This document shows, in pieces, positions 41,874 to 51,336 of a stretch of DNA of 64,000 nt. Origin of the DNA: Streptomyces fagopyri (GTDB lineage: Bacteria; Actinomycetota; Actinomycetes; Streptomycetales; Streptomycetaceae). Below the pieces are notes generated by a model, which had not been told where the DNA came from, made no database searches, and saw nothing but the letters and a program-made list of their open reading frames with translations. Within the stretch, counting starts at the first letter, position 1. Every line of letters begins with the position of its first letter. The stretch is from contig NZ_CP045643.1 of assembly GCF_009498275.1 (NCBI RefSeq), positions 4,340,001-4,404,000 of the forward strand. Reading direction: 5' to 3'. The position numbers were made by a program, and so were the translations under genes.

Positions 41874-42284
41874 ATGTACCTGGTCTACAGCCCCGAGGGC
41901 AGCGAAGAGCCGAAGCGCTGGAAGTACAACCCGCGCAAGATCATGAGTGCGGAGCGCGAGTGGGTCGAGCGCCGCACCGAGCGGAACTGGTCGGAGTTCA
42001 CGAAGGACGTCGTGCAGGGCAGCAGCCTCTGCCGGCGGGCACTGCTGTACGTCTTCCTCAAGCGCGAGCACCCCACCGTGAAGTGGGACGACGTCGACTT
42101 CGCCTGGGACGAACTCACCCTGGAGTACAGCAAGGGCGAGCTGATCGAGATCCGGAAGACGGCCTCCGAGACGGCGCCGGCCGACCAGCGGGACGCTGTC
42201 CTGGAGAAGCTCGACGGCGAGATCGCCGAGGCCTTCGAGGACCCGGACGACAAGGGAAAAGCCCAGCTGCCCGTCGCCGACTAG
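41874..42284 (+). CDS. tail assembly chaperone G (upstream frame)
   Basis: A 136-residue acidic helical protein in the position of lambda gpG, directly before the tape measure gene's frame partner. It ends FEDPDDKGKAQLPVAD. Near its 3' end is a slippery heptamer in the correct phase, so a fraction of ribosomes should continue into the overlapping downstream frame to make the longer G-T fusion. Both forms are needed to assemble the tail around the tape measure in lambda-like siphophages. Confidence 0.88.
   Translation: MYLVYSPEGSEEPKRWKYNPRKIMSAEREWVERRTERNWSEFTKDVVQGSSLCRRALLYVFLKREHPTVKWDDVDFAWDELTLEYSKGELIEIRKTASETAPADQRDAVLEKLDGEIAEAFEDPDDKGKAQLPVAD
42254..42260 (+). promoter_or_regulatory. 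programmed -1 frameshift slippery site
   Basis: GGGAAAA read as G GGA AAA in the G frame (codons AAG GGA AAA), the canonical X XXY YYZ pattern. A one-base backward slip enters the frame that stays open to 42433. G+C-rich sequence follows and could form a stimulatory stem. Confidence 0.85.
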
Positions 42285-42433
42285 AGCGCCTGGGCGACGC
42301 CGCGCACCTGCTGCACATGAGGCCCCGTGACTGGGACGGCTGCACGGTCGAAGAAACCGATCTGCTCCTCGACTGGCTGGACGCCTACGAAGAAGCGCAG
42401 CGCAAGGCCAAGGAAGAACTGAAGAAGTCGTGA
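42260..42433 (+). CDS. tail assembly chaperone T domain (made by -1 frameshift)
   Basis: About 57 residues expressed only as a fusion to the G protein through the slippery site at 42254. The sequence after the shift runs through LERLGDAAHLLHMRPRDWDG to a charged helix (LLLDWLDAYEEAQRKAKEEL). It has no start codon of its own with a ribosome site. The fusion product would be about 186 residues. Confidence 0.82.
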   Translation, partial: SPAARRRLERLGDAAHLLHMRPRDWDGCTVEETDLLLDWLDAYEEAQRKAKEELKKS

Positions 42434-42470
42434 CACGGGGCTGACGCCCCCTCGATGAAGGGGGGCGTCA

Positions 42471-45410
42471 GTGAGCGACACCTCGCTTGTGTTCAACCTG
42501 GTAGCCCGGGACCGGACCGGGGAAACCCTCAGCGGAGTCCGCGAGAAGTTCGACTCGCTCGCCGAGGGAATCGGCGTGGGCGCGGGCGCGGCCCTCGGCG
42601 CGAGCATCGTCGAGGGCATCAACCTCCAGGAGGCCAACTCCAAGCTGGCCGCCCAGCTCGGCCTGACGAAGTCCGAATCCGGTCGCGTCGGCACGGCCGC
42701 GGGCCACGTGTATGCGGACGCCTACGGCGAGTCGATGGAAGAGGTCAACACCGCAGTCGGCTCGGTGATGTCCTCCATCAAGGGGATGAGCAACGCCTCC
42801 AGCGCCGACCTGCAGACCGCCACCGAGTCCGCCCTGAACTTCGCGAAGACCTTCGATGTCGAGGTCGACCGCGCAGTGCAGACCGCGGGCACGCTGATGA
42901 ACTCGGGCCTGGCGAAGAACTCGACCGAGGCCTTCGACCTGATCACCGCCGCATCGCAGCGGGTACCGGCGTCGCTGCGGGAGGACGTGCTCGACGCCTC
43001 CGACGAGTACTCGCAGTTCTTCAACACCCTCGGCTACAGCGGCGAGCAGGCGTTCTCCTTGCTCGTCGACGGGAGCAAGAAGGGCACGTTCGGCATCGAC
43101 AAGATGGGCGATGCCGTCAAGGAGTTCACCGTCCTGGGCACGGACATGTCGACCAACTCGCAGGCCGCCTACAAGGCCATCGGCCTGGACGCGAAGAAGA
43201 TGTCCAACGCGCTCCTGGCTGGCGGCACCACTGCGCAGGGCGCAACCCAGAAGGTCATCAACGGACTGCTCGGGATCAAGGATCCCTCGAAGCAGGCGAG
43301 CGCGGCGATCTCCCTCTTCGGTACGCCCTTGGAGGACCTGAACGTCAAGGACATCCCAGCGTTCCTCACCAGCCTCAAGGGTGGCTCGGGCGCCATGGAC
43401 GGCTTCGGCGGAGCGGCCAAAAGATCCGGCGATGCCCTGCGGGACAACGCCTCCGTGGAGGTCGAGAAGTTCAAACGCAAGGCGCTCAGCGCGGCCACCC
43501 AGGTCGGCGGGAAGTTCGCCCAGTTCGCCATGGACAACAAGGCCGTGTTCGAGCCGCTGGCCTACACGCTGATGGGGCTGGCCGGCACCGTGCTGGTCGT
43601 CAAGGGCGCGATGCTCACCTACTCGACGATCTCCGCCGTGGTCTCCGGCGCCAACGCGATCATCTCCAGTTCGGCGTGGGGCGTGACGGGCGCGTGGCTG
43701 CGGATGATGGGCATCGGCCTCATGGCCTACCTGCGTATCGCCGCCGGTGCCGTGACCTCGGCACTGACCACCGCGGCCGCGTGGACCGGGTCCGCGCTGG
43801 TGTCGATCGGCACCTGGATCCTGGCCGTCATCCGGGCCGGGGCGGTGGCAGCCGGGCAGTTCCTGCTGATGGCCGCACGCGCCATCGCGTGGGCCACCGT
43901 CATGGCCGCACAGTGGCTGATCGCCATGGGGCCGATCGGCTGGACGATCGCGGCCATCATCGGCCTGGTCATCCTGATCGTCGCCAACTGGGACACGATC
44001 AAGAAGTACACGGGCATCGCCTGGAACTGGGTCTGGAGCAAAGTCCAGGCGGCGACGCGCGGGGTCATGGCCGCCGTCGGGTGGCTCGGCCGGCTGCCCG
44101 GTCAGGTGGCCGGGTACTTCGGCCGGCTCAAGGACGCCGCGGTTTCACGGGCCGTCGCCCTGGTGACGTGGATGCGGGGCCTGCCGGGCCGGATCACCAG
44201 GGGACTCGGCAACCTCGGATCGATGCTCATCGGCAAGGGGCGCAACATCGTCGAGGGTCTGTGGTCGGGCATCCGGGGGATGGGCGGATGGATCAAGTCC
44301 AAGCTCATCGGCTGGGCGAAGTCGATGATCCCGGGGCCGATCGCGAAGGCCCTCGGCATCAACTCGCCCTCCAAGGTGACCACCGCGCAAGGCCGCTGGA
44401 TCGCCCGTGGTCTGGTCGACGGGATGACCGGCTCGACCAAGCAGGTGCGGGCCGCCTCGACGAAGCTGGCGGACATCGTCCGCGACGCGCTCGCCCCGGG
44501 CAGGAAGCGCTCGAAGGCGCTGGGCACGATCTCGTCGGGCACGGGGCAGCTGGTGAAGCTGGCGAACCGGGAGGCGAGCCTCGCCTCCCGCCTGAAGGTC
44601 GCGAACAAGTCGCTGGCCGGCCTGATCACGGCCCGCGACAAGCTGGCCGCCGACGTCCGCAAGGGCGTGCTGGACGCGGCGAACATCACCGCGAACAGCG
44701 GAGAGGGGCAGACCACCGCCGCGTCGATCCTGACCAACCTCACCGACCGCCTGGCCGCCGCGCAGAAGTTCGCCACTGACCTGGCCGCGCTGCGCAAGAA
44801 GGGCGTTCGCGGCGACCTCGTGACGCAGATCGCGCAGGCCGGGGTCGAGCAGGGCAGCGCCGCAGCGAACGCGCTCGCCAACGCGGACAAGCTGACGATC
44901 AAGCAGATCAACTCCACCCAGGCGAGCCTGACCACGGCCGCCGGGCAGGCCGGCTCGGTGGCCGGACAGGCGATGTACGGGGCAGGAATCCAGGCCGCCC
45001 AGGGCATCGTCAAGGGGCTGAAGTCCCAGCAGTCCGCCATCGAGCGGCAGATGCTCACGATCGCCAAGGGCATGTCCAAGGCGATCAAGAAGGCCCTGGG
45101 TATCCGGTCGCCCTCGACGCTGATGGCCGACGAGGTGGGGCGCTGGATCCCGCCTGGCGTGGTCTCCGGCATGAAGCAGACCACGCCCCTGCTCGACCGG
45201 GCGATCAGCACGATGGTCCGCCCCGAGCTGGCCGCGCCGACCCGGCCGCTGACCGCCACCGGCATGGCCCCGCTCATGGGCGCACAGGCCGGGGGCGGTC
45301 TCCTCCGCGTCGTCGTCGACACCACCGGCGCGGACGGCGACATGAAGAAGCTGTTCCGCAAGCTCGTCCGGGTCGACGGCCGCGGCAACGTCACAGTCCT
45401 CACCGGCTAG
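42471..45410 (+). CDS. tape measure protein
   Basis: A 979-residue protein whose length sets tail length. The N-terminal domain starts VFNLVARDRTGETLSGVREK with long helices. A hydrophobic block (about 360-510) with several membrane-type segments is typical of tape measures. The C-terminal part has Ala/Lys-rich helices and two copies of a SPS...GRWI..G.V.GM motif (around GINSPSKVTTAQGRWIARGL and GIRSPSTLMADEVGRWIPPG). GTG at 42471 follows AAGGGGGG. At roughly 1.5 angstrom per residue the tail would be about 140-150 nm (family rule of thumb). Confidence 0.95.
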   Translation: MSDTSLVFNLVARDRTGETLSGVREKFDSLAEGIGVGAGAALGASIVEGINLQEANSKLAAQLGLTKSESGRVGTAAGHVYADAYGESMEEVNTAVGSVMSSIKGMSNASSADLQTATESALNFAKTFDVEVDRAVQTAGTLMNSGLAKNSTEAFDLITAASQRVPASLREDVLDASDEYSQFFNTLGYSGEQAFSLLVDGSKKGTFGIDKMGDAVKEFTVLGTDMSTNSQAAYKAIGLDAKKMSNALLAGGTTAQGATQKVINGLLGIKDPSKQASAAISLFGTPLEDLNVKDIPAFLTSLKGGSGAMDGFGGAAKRSGDALRDNASVEVEKFKRKALSAATQVGGKFAQFAMDNKAVFEPLAYTLMGLAGTVLVVKGAMLTYSTISAVVSGANAIISSSAWGVTGAWLRMMGIGLMAYLRIAAGAVTSALTTAAAWTGSALVSIGTWILAVIRAGAVAAGQFLLMAARAIAWATVMAAQWLIAMGPIGWTIAAIIGLVILIVANWDTIKKYTGIAWNWVWSKVQAATRGVMAAVGWLGRLPGQVAGYFGRLKDAAVSRAVALVTWMRGLPGRITRGLGNLGSMLIGKGRNIVEGLWSGIRGMGGWIKSKLIGWAKSMIPGPIAKALGINSPSKVTTAQGRWIARGLVDGMTGSTKQVRAASTKLADIVRDALAPGRKRSKALGTISSGTGQLVKLANREASLASRLKVANKSLAGLITARDKLAADVRKGVLDAANITANSGEGQTTAASILTNLTDRLAAAQKFATDLAALRKKGVRGDLVTQIAQAGVEQGSAAANALANADKLTIKQINSTQASLTTAAGQAGSVAGQAMYGAGIQAAQGIVKGLKSQQSAIERQMLTIAKGMSKAIKKALGIRSPSTLMADEVGRWIPPGVVSGMKQTTPLLDRAISTMVRPELAAPTRPLTATGMAPLMGAQAGGGLLRVVVDTTGADGDMKKLFRKLVRVDGRGNVTVLTG

Positions 45411-45424
45411 GAAGGAGAACCGCT

Positions 45425-48400
45425 GTGGTGTTCCCGCAGACTCCCCTCGACACCCGTATCAAACTCCAGGTCGGCGGGGTGTGGACGGACATCACCTCGG
45501 ACGTCTACACCGCCGACCGCATCACCATCGAGCGCGGCCGGCCGGACGAGGCGCAGCGCACGGACCCGGGCAAGGCGACGCTGGTCTTCAACAACCGGCT
45601 GGGGAAGTACAGCCCCGGCAATCCGCTGTCGCCGTACTACGGGCAGATCGGGCGTAACACCCCGGTGCGGATCGACGTCATGACCGGCACGTCGTACCTC
45701 GACGTGCCGGCGGGCGCGAGCGACCGGGCCAGTACACCGGACGCGGTCCCGCTCGACATCACCGGCGACATCGACGTCCGGGTGGAAGTGCGCCTCGACG
45801 ACTGGCAGTCGCAGACCGCAGCCCAGGAACTGATCGGGAAGTGGGGGGAGGCGACCAACCAGCGGTCGTGGGTCGTGTTCGTCTTCCAGCGCGAGCTGTG
45901 GCTGTACACGAGCGTCGACGGAACGGCCGAGCACCAGAGCCGCTCGGGTACGAAGCTGACCGTGCCGTCCTCGGGGCGGCTCGCCCTGCGCTGCACCCTC
46001 GACGTCAACGACGGAGCGGGCGGCAAGGTCAACGCCTTCTACACCGCGCCGACCCTGGACGGCCCCTGGACGCTGCTCGCCACCAGCACGGTGAGCGGCA
46101 CCACGGCCATCTTCAACTCGACGGCGTCCCTCGACATCGGAGCCGTCGGCACCGCCCGCTTCACCACGATGTCCGGGCAGGTCTACCGGGCCGAGGTCCG
46201 CAACGGCCTGGGCGGCACCGTCGTCGCCAACCCGGACTTCCGGCCGCAGACCGCCGGGGCAACCTCGTTCGCGGACAGCGCCGGCCGCACGTGGACGCTG
46301 GGCGGATCCGCGGCCCTGACCAACCGGCGCACCCGCTTCATCGGAGAGATCTCCAGCTGGCCGTCCCGCTGGGACGTATCCGGCAGGGACATCCGCGTAC
46401 CGATCGAGGCCGCCGGTGTCCTGCGCCGCTACGGCCAGGGGCAGAAGTCGTTCGACTCCACGCTGCGCCGCCGCATCCCCTCCTACAACCCGGCCGCATA
46501 CTGGCCGTTCGAGGAGGACCAGGGCGCCACCCAGGCATACAGCCCCATCGCGGGCGTGCGCCCGATGAAGGTGTCCGGCGTGACGTTCGCGTCCGACGAC
46601 ACCCTTGGCGGAGCGACCGCCATGCCCGCCTGGGATGCGGGCGCCGAGGGCCGCGGCACTCTGCCGACGATGACGGCGGGGGCCTGGCACCTCGAATGCG
46701 TGATGCGCCTCGACACCATGCCGGCCTCCCTCAACACGCTGTTCGAGGTGGCCACCACGGGCACCGCCAAGAAGTACACCGTGCGCCTGCAGACGAACAA
46801 CGTGCAGGTCGCCGCACTCGACGACGACGGCAACGTGCTGTCCCTCATCAACAGCACCGCGCCCGTGTTCACCGGCCGGTGGAACCGCTTCCAGCTGTGG
46901 GCCAAGCAGGTCGGCGGCAACGTGGAGATGCACGTCGCATGGATCAGCGTGGGCTCCACCGGCCTGTCCGTGACCAACACCTACGCCGGTACCGAGGGAC
47001 GCCCCACCAGCGTGCGCGTCATGGGCGTCCCCACCAACCTGCGCCTCGGACACCTGGCGGTCTTCCCGACGACGAACGTCGCAGCGTTCACCGCGGCCGA
47101 CGACGGGTTCGCCGGGGAGACCACCGGAGACCGGCTCCTGCGCCTGTCGACGGAAGAGGGCAAGCCCATCGCCGTGTACGGCGAGACGCCCGCCGAGGAG
47201 CTGCTCGGCGCGCAGAAGCCGCAGACGTTCATGGACCTCATCGAGGAGGCCGCCGACGTCGACGGCGGGATCCTCTACGAGCGGCGGGACTTCGTGGGCC
47301 TGGCCTACCGGGACCGGATCTCGATGTACAACCAGCGGCCCGCCCTGGCCCTGGACTACACCGCGCCGGGGCACATCGCCCCGCCGCTCGAACCCATCGA
47401 CGACGACCAGCAGGTACGCAACGACGTCACCGTGACGCGCACCGCCGGCTCGTCCGCGCGCGCCGTCCTTGAGACTGGCGCCCTGTCCATCCAGGCCCCG
47501 CCGAACGGGGTCGGCGTCTACGACGAGTCCCTCACCCTCAACCTGTACAACGACGACCAGCCCACCGCGCACGCCGGATGGAGGCTGCGGCTGGGCACGA
47601 TCGACGAGCCCCGCTACCCGGTGGTCAACCTCGACCTCGCCGCGGCGCCGGGCCTGGCCGAGGCCGTCACGCAGCTCGACTGCGGCGACCGGGTCACCAT
47701 CGCCAATCCGCCGCCCTGGCTTCCGCCAGGCATGATCGACCTGATCGTGCAGGGCTACCAGGAGACGATCGGCCACCCCAACCACTGGAACTTCACGCTC
47801 AACTGCACGCCGGCCGCGCCATGGAACGTCGCCTGGCTGGGCGAAGCCACCACCGTGCGGGACCCGCGCGAGTTCCAGTGGATCGACGGAGACTTCAGCC
47901 AGCTCGCCACCGCGCTCACGGACAGCGCCGCCACGGTGCCGCTGCTGACGACGTCCGGCCCGGTCTGGTCGGGCGCCGTGAGCGACACGCCCTGGGACTG
48001 GCGGGTGTCCGGCGAGGTCATGACCGTGACCGCGCCCGGGTCGCTGCTCAACAGCAACCCGTTCTTCAATGCCGACGCGTCCGGGTGGACTGCGGCTGGG
48101 TGTGCGATCGGCAGGTCCACCGCCGTCGTCATGCCGCATCCGCGGGCCGTGGCTTCGCTGCTCGTCACGCCGGACGGGGTCACCGCGGCGGGCGGCGCCA
48201 GCTGCACCGCCACGGCGGTCGGCACCATCAACCCGGCCGGGTCCTACGTCGCCTCGATGTGGGTCTACTCCCCCGGCGGGCACGCCGACCTGCGGCCGTG
48301 CGTCGACTGGTACGACGCAGCCGGGACGTTCCTCAGCACGAGCCTCGGCTCCGGCACGGTCGTCGCCGCCGGGGTGTGGACGTACATCGAGCAGACGCTG

Positions 48401-49231
48401 ACCGCGCCGGCGAACGCGTCGCGGGCGAGCGCCAAGGCGCGGCACGCCGGGACGCCGGCCGCGTCCGCCGTCTACTACGTGTGGGGGGTGAGGGTCACAC
48501 GCACCAAGGCCAGCTGGCTGTACGACCAGACCGCCCGGTCCGTGTCGAGCGGCTGGGGGAACACCGACTCCGGGCAGACCTGGCAACGCTTTGGGGGCAC
48601 GGCCAGCGACTTCAACGTGGGCAGCGGCTACGCCTCGCAGATCCTGTCGACGCTCGACGTCTCCCGGCGGACCGCGGTCGACGCGATCCACCCGGACGCC
48701 GACATCTACTGCGATCTGACGACCAGCGCTCTGGCCACCGGCGACAGCCTGTACGGGGCGATCTGCGCGCGGATGCTCGACAGCGGCAACATGTATCTGG
48801 CCCGCGTCGAGTTCACGACCAGCAACACCGTCATCCTCGCGGTCCGCAAGATCGTCGCCGACGTGCAGACGACGATCGGCACGTTCACCCTGCCCCGGCT
48901 CACGCACGCCGCCGGGCAGTGGGTGAGCTTCCGCTTCCAGCTCCAGGGCACCGCGCTGCGGGCCAAGGGCTGGCTGGCCGGGACCATCGAGCCCGGCTCC
49001 TGGCAGATCGACGTCACGGACTCGGCGATCACGGCCGCGAACCAGATCGGTACCAGGTCGATCCGGTCCGCCACCAGCAGCAACGCGGCCACAGTCGAGG
49101 TCCGCTACCGCGCCTTCGACGTGATCAACCCGCAGGTCTACCCCGTCGCCCGCTCCGCGAACGGCATCGTCAAGGCACAGGCTCTGGCCGCACCGGCCAG
49201 CCTGGCCACGCCCAGCTACGTCGCCCTGTAG
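45425..49231 (+). CDS. large minor tail protein (tail tip / receptor-binding candidate)
   Basis: A 1268-residue protein starting VFPQTPLDTRIKLQVGGVWT, a distal-tail-like N-terminus. Concanavalin/LamG-like jelly-roll domains follow near 130-230 and 380-520, with patterns such as AAYWPFEEDQGATQAYSPIA. A baseplate-hub-like region lies around 550-800, then further beta domains with carbohydrate-binding character to the C-terminus. It fuses roles often split over several genes and is the best candidate for host recognition. Start GTG at 45425 (a second GTG follows directly). Confidence 0.85.
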   Translation: MVFPQTPLDTRIKLQVGGVWTDITSDVYTADRITIERGRPDEAQRTDPGKATLVFNNRLGKYSPGNPLSPYYGQIGRNTPVRIDVMTGTSYLDVPAGASDRASTPDAVPLDITGDIDVRVEVRLDDWQSQTAAQELIGKWGEATNQRSWVVFVFQRELWLYTSVDGTAEHQSRSGTKLTVPSSGRLALRCTLDVNDGAGGKVNAFYTAPTLDGPWTLLATSTVSGTTAIFNSTASLDIGAVGTARFTTMSGQVYRAEVRNGLGGTVVANPDFRPQTAGATSFADSAGRTWTLGGSAALTNRRTRFIGEISSWPSRWDVSGRDIRVPIEAAGVLRRYGQGQKSFDSTLRRRIPSYNPAAYWPFEEDQGATQAYSPIAGVRPMKVSGVTFASDDTLGGATAMPAWDAGAEGRGTLPTMTAGAWHLECVMRLDTMPASLNTLFEVATTGTAKKYTVRLQTNNVQVAALDDDGNVLSLINSTAPVFTGRWNRFQLWAKQVGGNVEMHVAWISVGSTGLSVTNTYAGTEGRPTSVRVMGVPTNLRLGHLAVFPTTNVAAFTAADDGFAGETTGDRLLRLSTEEGKPIAVYGETPAEELLGAQKPQTFMDLIEEAADVDGGILYERRDFVGLAYRDRISMYNQRPALALDYTAPGHIAPPLEPIDDDQQVRNDVTVTRTAGSSARAVLETGALSIQAPPNGVGVYDESLTLNLYNDDQPTAHAGWRLRLGTIDEPRYPVVNLDLAAAPGLAEAVTQLDCGDRVTIANPPPWLPPGMIDLIVQGYQETIGHPNHWNFTLNCTPAAPWNVAWLGEATTVRDPREFQWIDGDFSQLATALTDSAATVPLLTTSGPVWSGAVSDTPWDWRVSGEVMTVTAPGSLLNSNPFFNADASGWTAAGCAIGRSTAVVMPHPRAVASLLVTPDGVTAAGGASCTATAVGTINPAGSYVASMWVYSPGGHADLRPCVDWYDAAGTFLSTSLGSGTVVAAGVWTYIEQTLTAPANASRASAKARHAGTPAASAVYYVWGVRVTRTKASWLYDQTARSVSSGWGNTDSGQTWQRFGGTASDFNVGSGYASQILSTLDVSRRTAVDAIHPDADIYCDLTTSALATGDSLYGAICARMLDSGNMYLARVEFTTSNTVILAVRKIVADVQTTIGTFTLPRLTHAAGQWVSFRFQLQGTALRAKGWLAGTIEPGSWQIDVTDSAITAANQIGTRSIRSATSSNAATVEVRYRAFDVINPQVYPVARSANGIVKAQALAAPASLATPSYVAL

Positions 49232-49240
49232 GAGGCACTC

Positions 49241-49717
49241 ATGGTTCTCTACCGGCCCGGCCAACGCCTGACCGATGTGCGGCTGCAGGCGGGCAGCCCG
49301 ACCGACATCGCCAGCTACACGCCGATCGTCACCAACGGCGGCACGGCCGTCTTCAACATCCAGACCGGGTTCTACTCGATCACCGACATCTGGGTCGACG
49401 TCATCGTCTACCTGTCGGTGGGCACGGCCGGTAGCGGCAGCGGCATCGTCATGGTCGACATGCCCACCGCCGTCGACCGCACCATCCGCCAGGCCCTCAC
49501 GGTCCACGGCGAGACCGTCGGCGTCAACGGCAACGGCGCCAGCACCGGCGGCACGATCCGCGGCGGGGAATGCGCCTTCTTCACCGGCGGATCCGGGGCC
49601 CGCTCCGACCGCATCCGCATCGACGACAGCGACGGCGACGGCGAGAACAACCTTCTCGGCGTCGACTTCAAGCTCGGCGGCCTGCTCACCATCCAGGGCC
49701 GATACCGCCGAGCCTGA
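49241..49717 (+). CDS. tail-associated protein, unknown
   Basis: A 158-residue protein, mostly beta strand and Gly/Thr-rich (YRPGQRLTDVRLQAGSPTDI, TIRQALTVHGETVGVNGNGA). It follows the large tail-tip gene after 9 bp and precedes the lysis genes. It could be a small tail-tip or fibre protein. Confidence 0.68.
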   Translation: MVLYRPGQRLTDVRLQAGSPTDIASYTPIVTNGGTAVFNIQTGFYSITDIWVDVIVYLSVGTAGSGSGIVMVDMPTAVDRTIRQALTVHGETVGVNGNGASTGGTIRGGECAFFTGGSGARSDRIRIDDSDGDGENNLLGVDFKLGGLLTIQGRYRRA

Positions 49718-49732
49718 CCCCCCACACCTCCC

Positions 49733-49759
49733 GCCCCGCGCCCTCTGGCCGGGGCTTTT
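49733..49759 (+). terminator. short hairpin with T-run after tail genes
   Basis: GCCCCG (49733-49738) pairs with CGGGGC (49750-49755), followed by TTTT. It could partly terminate tail transcription before the lysis cassette. Confidence 0.5.
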
Positions 49760-49781
49760 CTCATGCCCGGAAGGGGACTCG

Positions 49782-50549
49782 ATGTCCGATCCCATGACCC
49801 CCGCGCAGTGGCGCGCCGCGCTCAAGGCCGAGGGCGTCCGCTTCACCGAGCACGACGGCTGGACAACCAGCGGCCGCGACGCCGCCACGGGCAAGGTCTT
49901 CGGCCCGGTCCACGGCGTCCTCAACCACCACACGGCCGGGAGTAACAGCCTGCGTGCCGTCGCCGTGGACGGCGCGCCCAGCCTGCCCGCGCCCCTCGCC
50001 CACACGTTCCTGCCCAAGTCGGGCATCGCAGTCCTGGTGTCCTGCCACCGCGCCAACCACGCGGGCCTGGCCGCCGCGAACGTGATCGCCGCGCTCACCG
50101 CCGAGAAGACCCTGCCCAAGCAGGACAAGTCCTCGACCGTCGACGGCAACGACTGCCTCTACGGAGTCGAGACCGAGAACCTCGGCAACGGCACCGACAC
50201 CTACACCCGCGCCCAGTACGACGCGTGGGTCCGGTGGAACGCCGCGATCTGCCGCCACCACGCCTGGGGTGCGGGCTCGGTCGCCGGCCACCTGGAGACC
50301 AGCGTCGAGGGGAAGATCGACCCGAAGGGCCCCGTCGAGGGCTACGGCACGCGCGGCCGGTTCGTCTTCAGCATGGGCCAGCTGCGCGCCGACGTCGCCG
50401 AGCGGCTCAAGCACCCCGCGTCCTGGTCGCCGCCGACCACCACCACTCCTCCGCCGGCCCCGAAGCCGACCACGGAGGAACGTCTCTCCGCTCTGGAGAC
50501 GACCGTCACCGCGCAGGGCAAGCGCATCGCTGCCCTCGAATCGAAGTGA
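49782..50549 (+). CDS. endolysin, N-acetylmuramoyl-L-alanine amidase
   Basis: A 255-residue Amidase_2 protein that cuts the peptide from muramic acid. The zinc-site His motif is HGVLNHHTAGSNS and the later region CRHHAWGAGSVAGHLETSVE with KIDPKG carries further ligands. A Pro/Thr-rich linker leads to a C-terminal helix (TEERLSALETTVTAQGKRIA) that may multimerise or bind. No signal peptide, so export depends on holin. ATG at 49782 follows GGAAGGGG. Confidence 0.93.
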   Translation: MSDPMTPAQWRAALKAEGVRFTEHDGWTTSGRDAATGKVFGPVHGVLNHHTAGSNSLRAVAVDGAPSLPAPLAHTFLPKSGIAVLVSCHRANHAGLAAANVIAALTAEKTLPKQDKSSTVDGNDCLYGVETENLGNGTDTYTRAQYDAWVRWNAAICRHHAWGAGSVAGHLETSVEGKIDPKGPVEGYGTRGRFVFSMGQLRADVAERLKHPASWSPPTTTTPPPAPKPTTEERLSALETTVTAQGKRIAALESK

Positions 50550-50556
50550 GGACCTC

Positions 50557-50739
50557 ATGAGGATCGCCAGCATCGCCAAGTCGCTGCTCGCCGGTCTCGC
50601 GGCCGGATCCGCGGCCGCCGTCACCGCCGTGCAGGACAACGTCCTCACCACCGGGGAGGGCGTCACCATCGTCCTCGCTGTCCTCGGCGCGTGGGGCATC
50701 ACCTACGCGGTCCCGAACCGCAAGACCCCGGGCGCCTGA
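50557..50739 (+). CDS. holin candidate, two-helix
   Basis: A 60-residue protein with two hydrophobic segments (IAKSLLAGLAAGSAAAVTAV and VTIVLAVLGAWGITYAVP) and a short basic C-terminus. Size, topology and position directly after the endolysin fit a class II holin. ATG at 50557. Confidence 0.75.
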   Translation: MRIASIAKSLLAGLAAGSAAAVTAVQDNVLTTGEGVTIVLAVLGAWGITYAVPNRKTPGA

Positions 50740-51005
50740 TGGGCACCCCGGTCCCGGACCCGGGCGTCTTCATCAGCAGCGGCCAGATGTACCAGGAGTT
50801 GAGATCCCTGAGCGATGGCGTGACCCGGGTCGAGACCAAACTCGACGGCATCGGCCAGGGCCTCACCGAACTCGGCAAGGATGTTGCCGACCACGAGAGC
50901 CGTCTCCGTACTCTCGAACGGGCCCGGTGGCCCATGCCCACGATCGGCGTCCTCGCCGGTCTCGCTGGCGCCGCGACCGGTGCCGTCGCCCTCTTTGCCC
51001 GATGA
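50739..51005 (+). CDS. second lysis membrane protein (XhlA-like)
   Basis: An 88-residue protein: an N-terminal coiled coil (SSGQMYQELRSLSDGVTRVE and GLTELGKDVADHESRLRTLE) and one C-terminal membrane helix (PTIGVLAGLAGAATGAVALF). This matches haemolysin XhlA-type proteins that act with a holin. Its ATG shares a base with the holin stop (TGATG). Confidence 0.75.
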   Translation: MGTPVPDPGVFISSGQMYQELRSLSDGVTRVETKLDGIGQGLTELGKDVADHESRLRTLERARWPMPTIGVLAGLAGAATGAVALFAR

Positions 51006-51007
51006 CA

Positions 51008-51048
51008 GCGGCCTCGCCCTCCCCGTGTGGGAGGGCGAGGCCGCTTTT
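51008..51048 (+). terminator. strong rho-independent terminator after lysis cassette
   Basis: A perfect 16-bp stem (51008-51023 with 51029-51044) closes a 5-nt loop and is followed by TTTT. It begins 2 bp after the last lysis gene and ends the late operon. Confidence 0.95.
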
Positions 51049-51336
51049 CGTGCGTCCGGGGCCAGCGCCTCGGAATGCTCCGTTCGCGCACGTTCCACCA
51101 TCTGGCACTGCGGAGTCGGACCGACCAAGGAGCCGTGGCGCGCGGAAGCGGATGCTTCGTCAGGAGTCGGATGAGACTGGGGATTTGTCATCCGCGATTA
51201 CATACCGCAACACGCCGAGGGTGTACTTCACACGGAGTAGTCTTGTAACGCTCGGATGACGAACGTCCGAGCGGCAATACGTGTTGGCCCCCGCGCGGGT
51301 ACCACCGCCGGGGGCACGGACTCAAGGGAGAAAGCC

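Noticed and set aside
45407..50149. A 1580-codon open frame on the minus strand opposite the tail-tip, lysis and tail genes
   Set aside because: It is antisense to clear siphovirus genes, has no recognisable domain, and reads as Asp/Arg/Gly/Val-rich sequence typical of reverse-strand frames in high-GC DNA.
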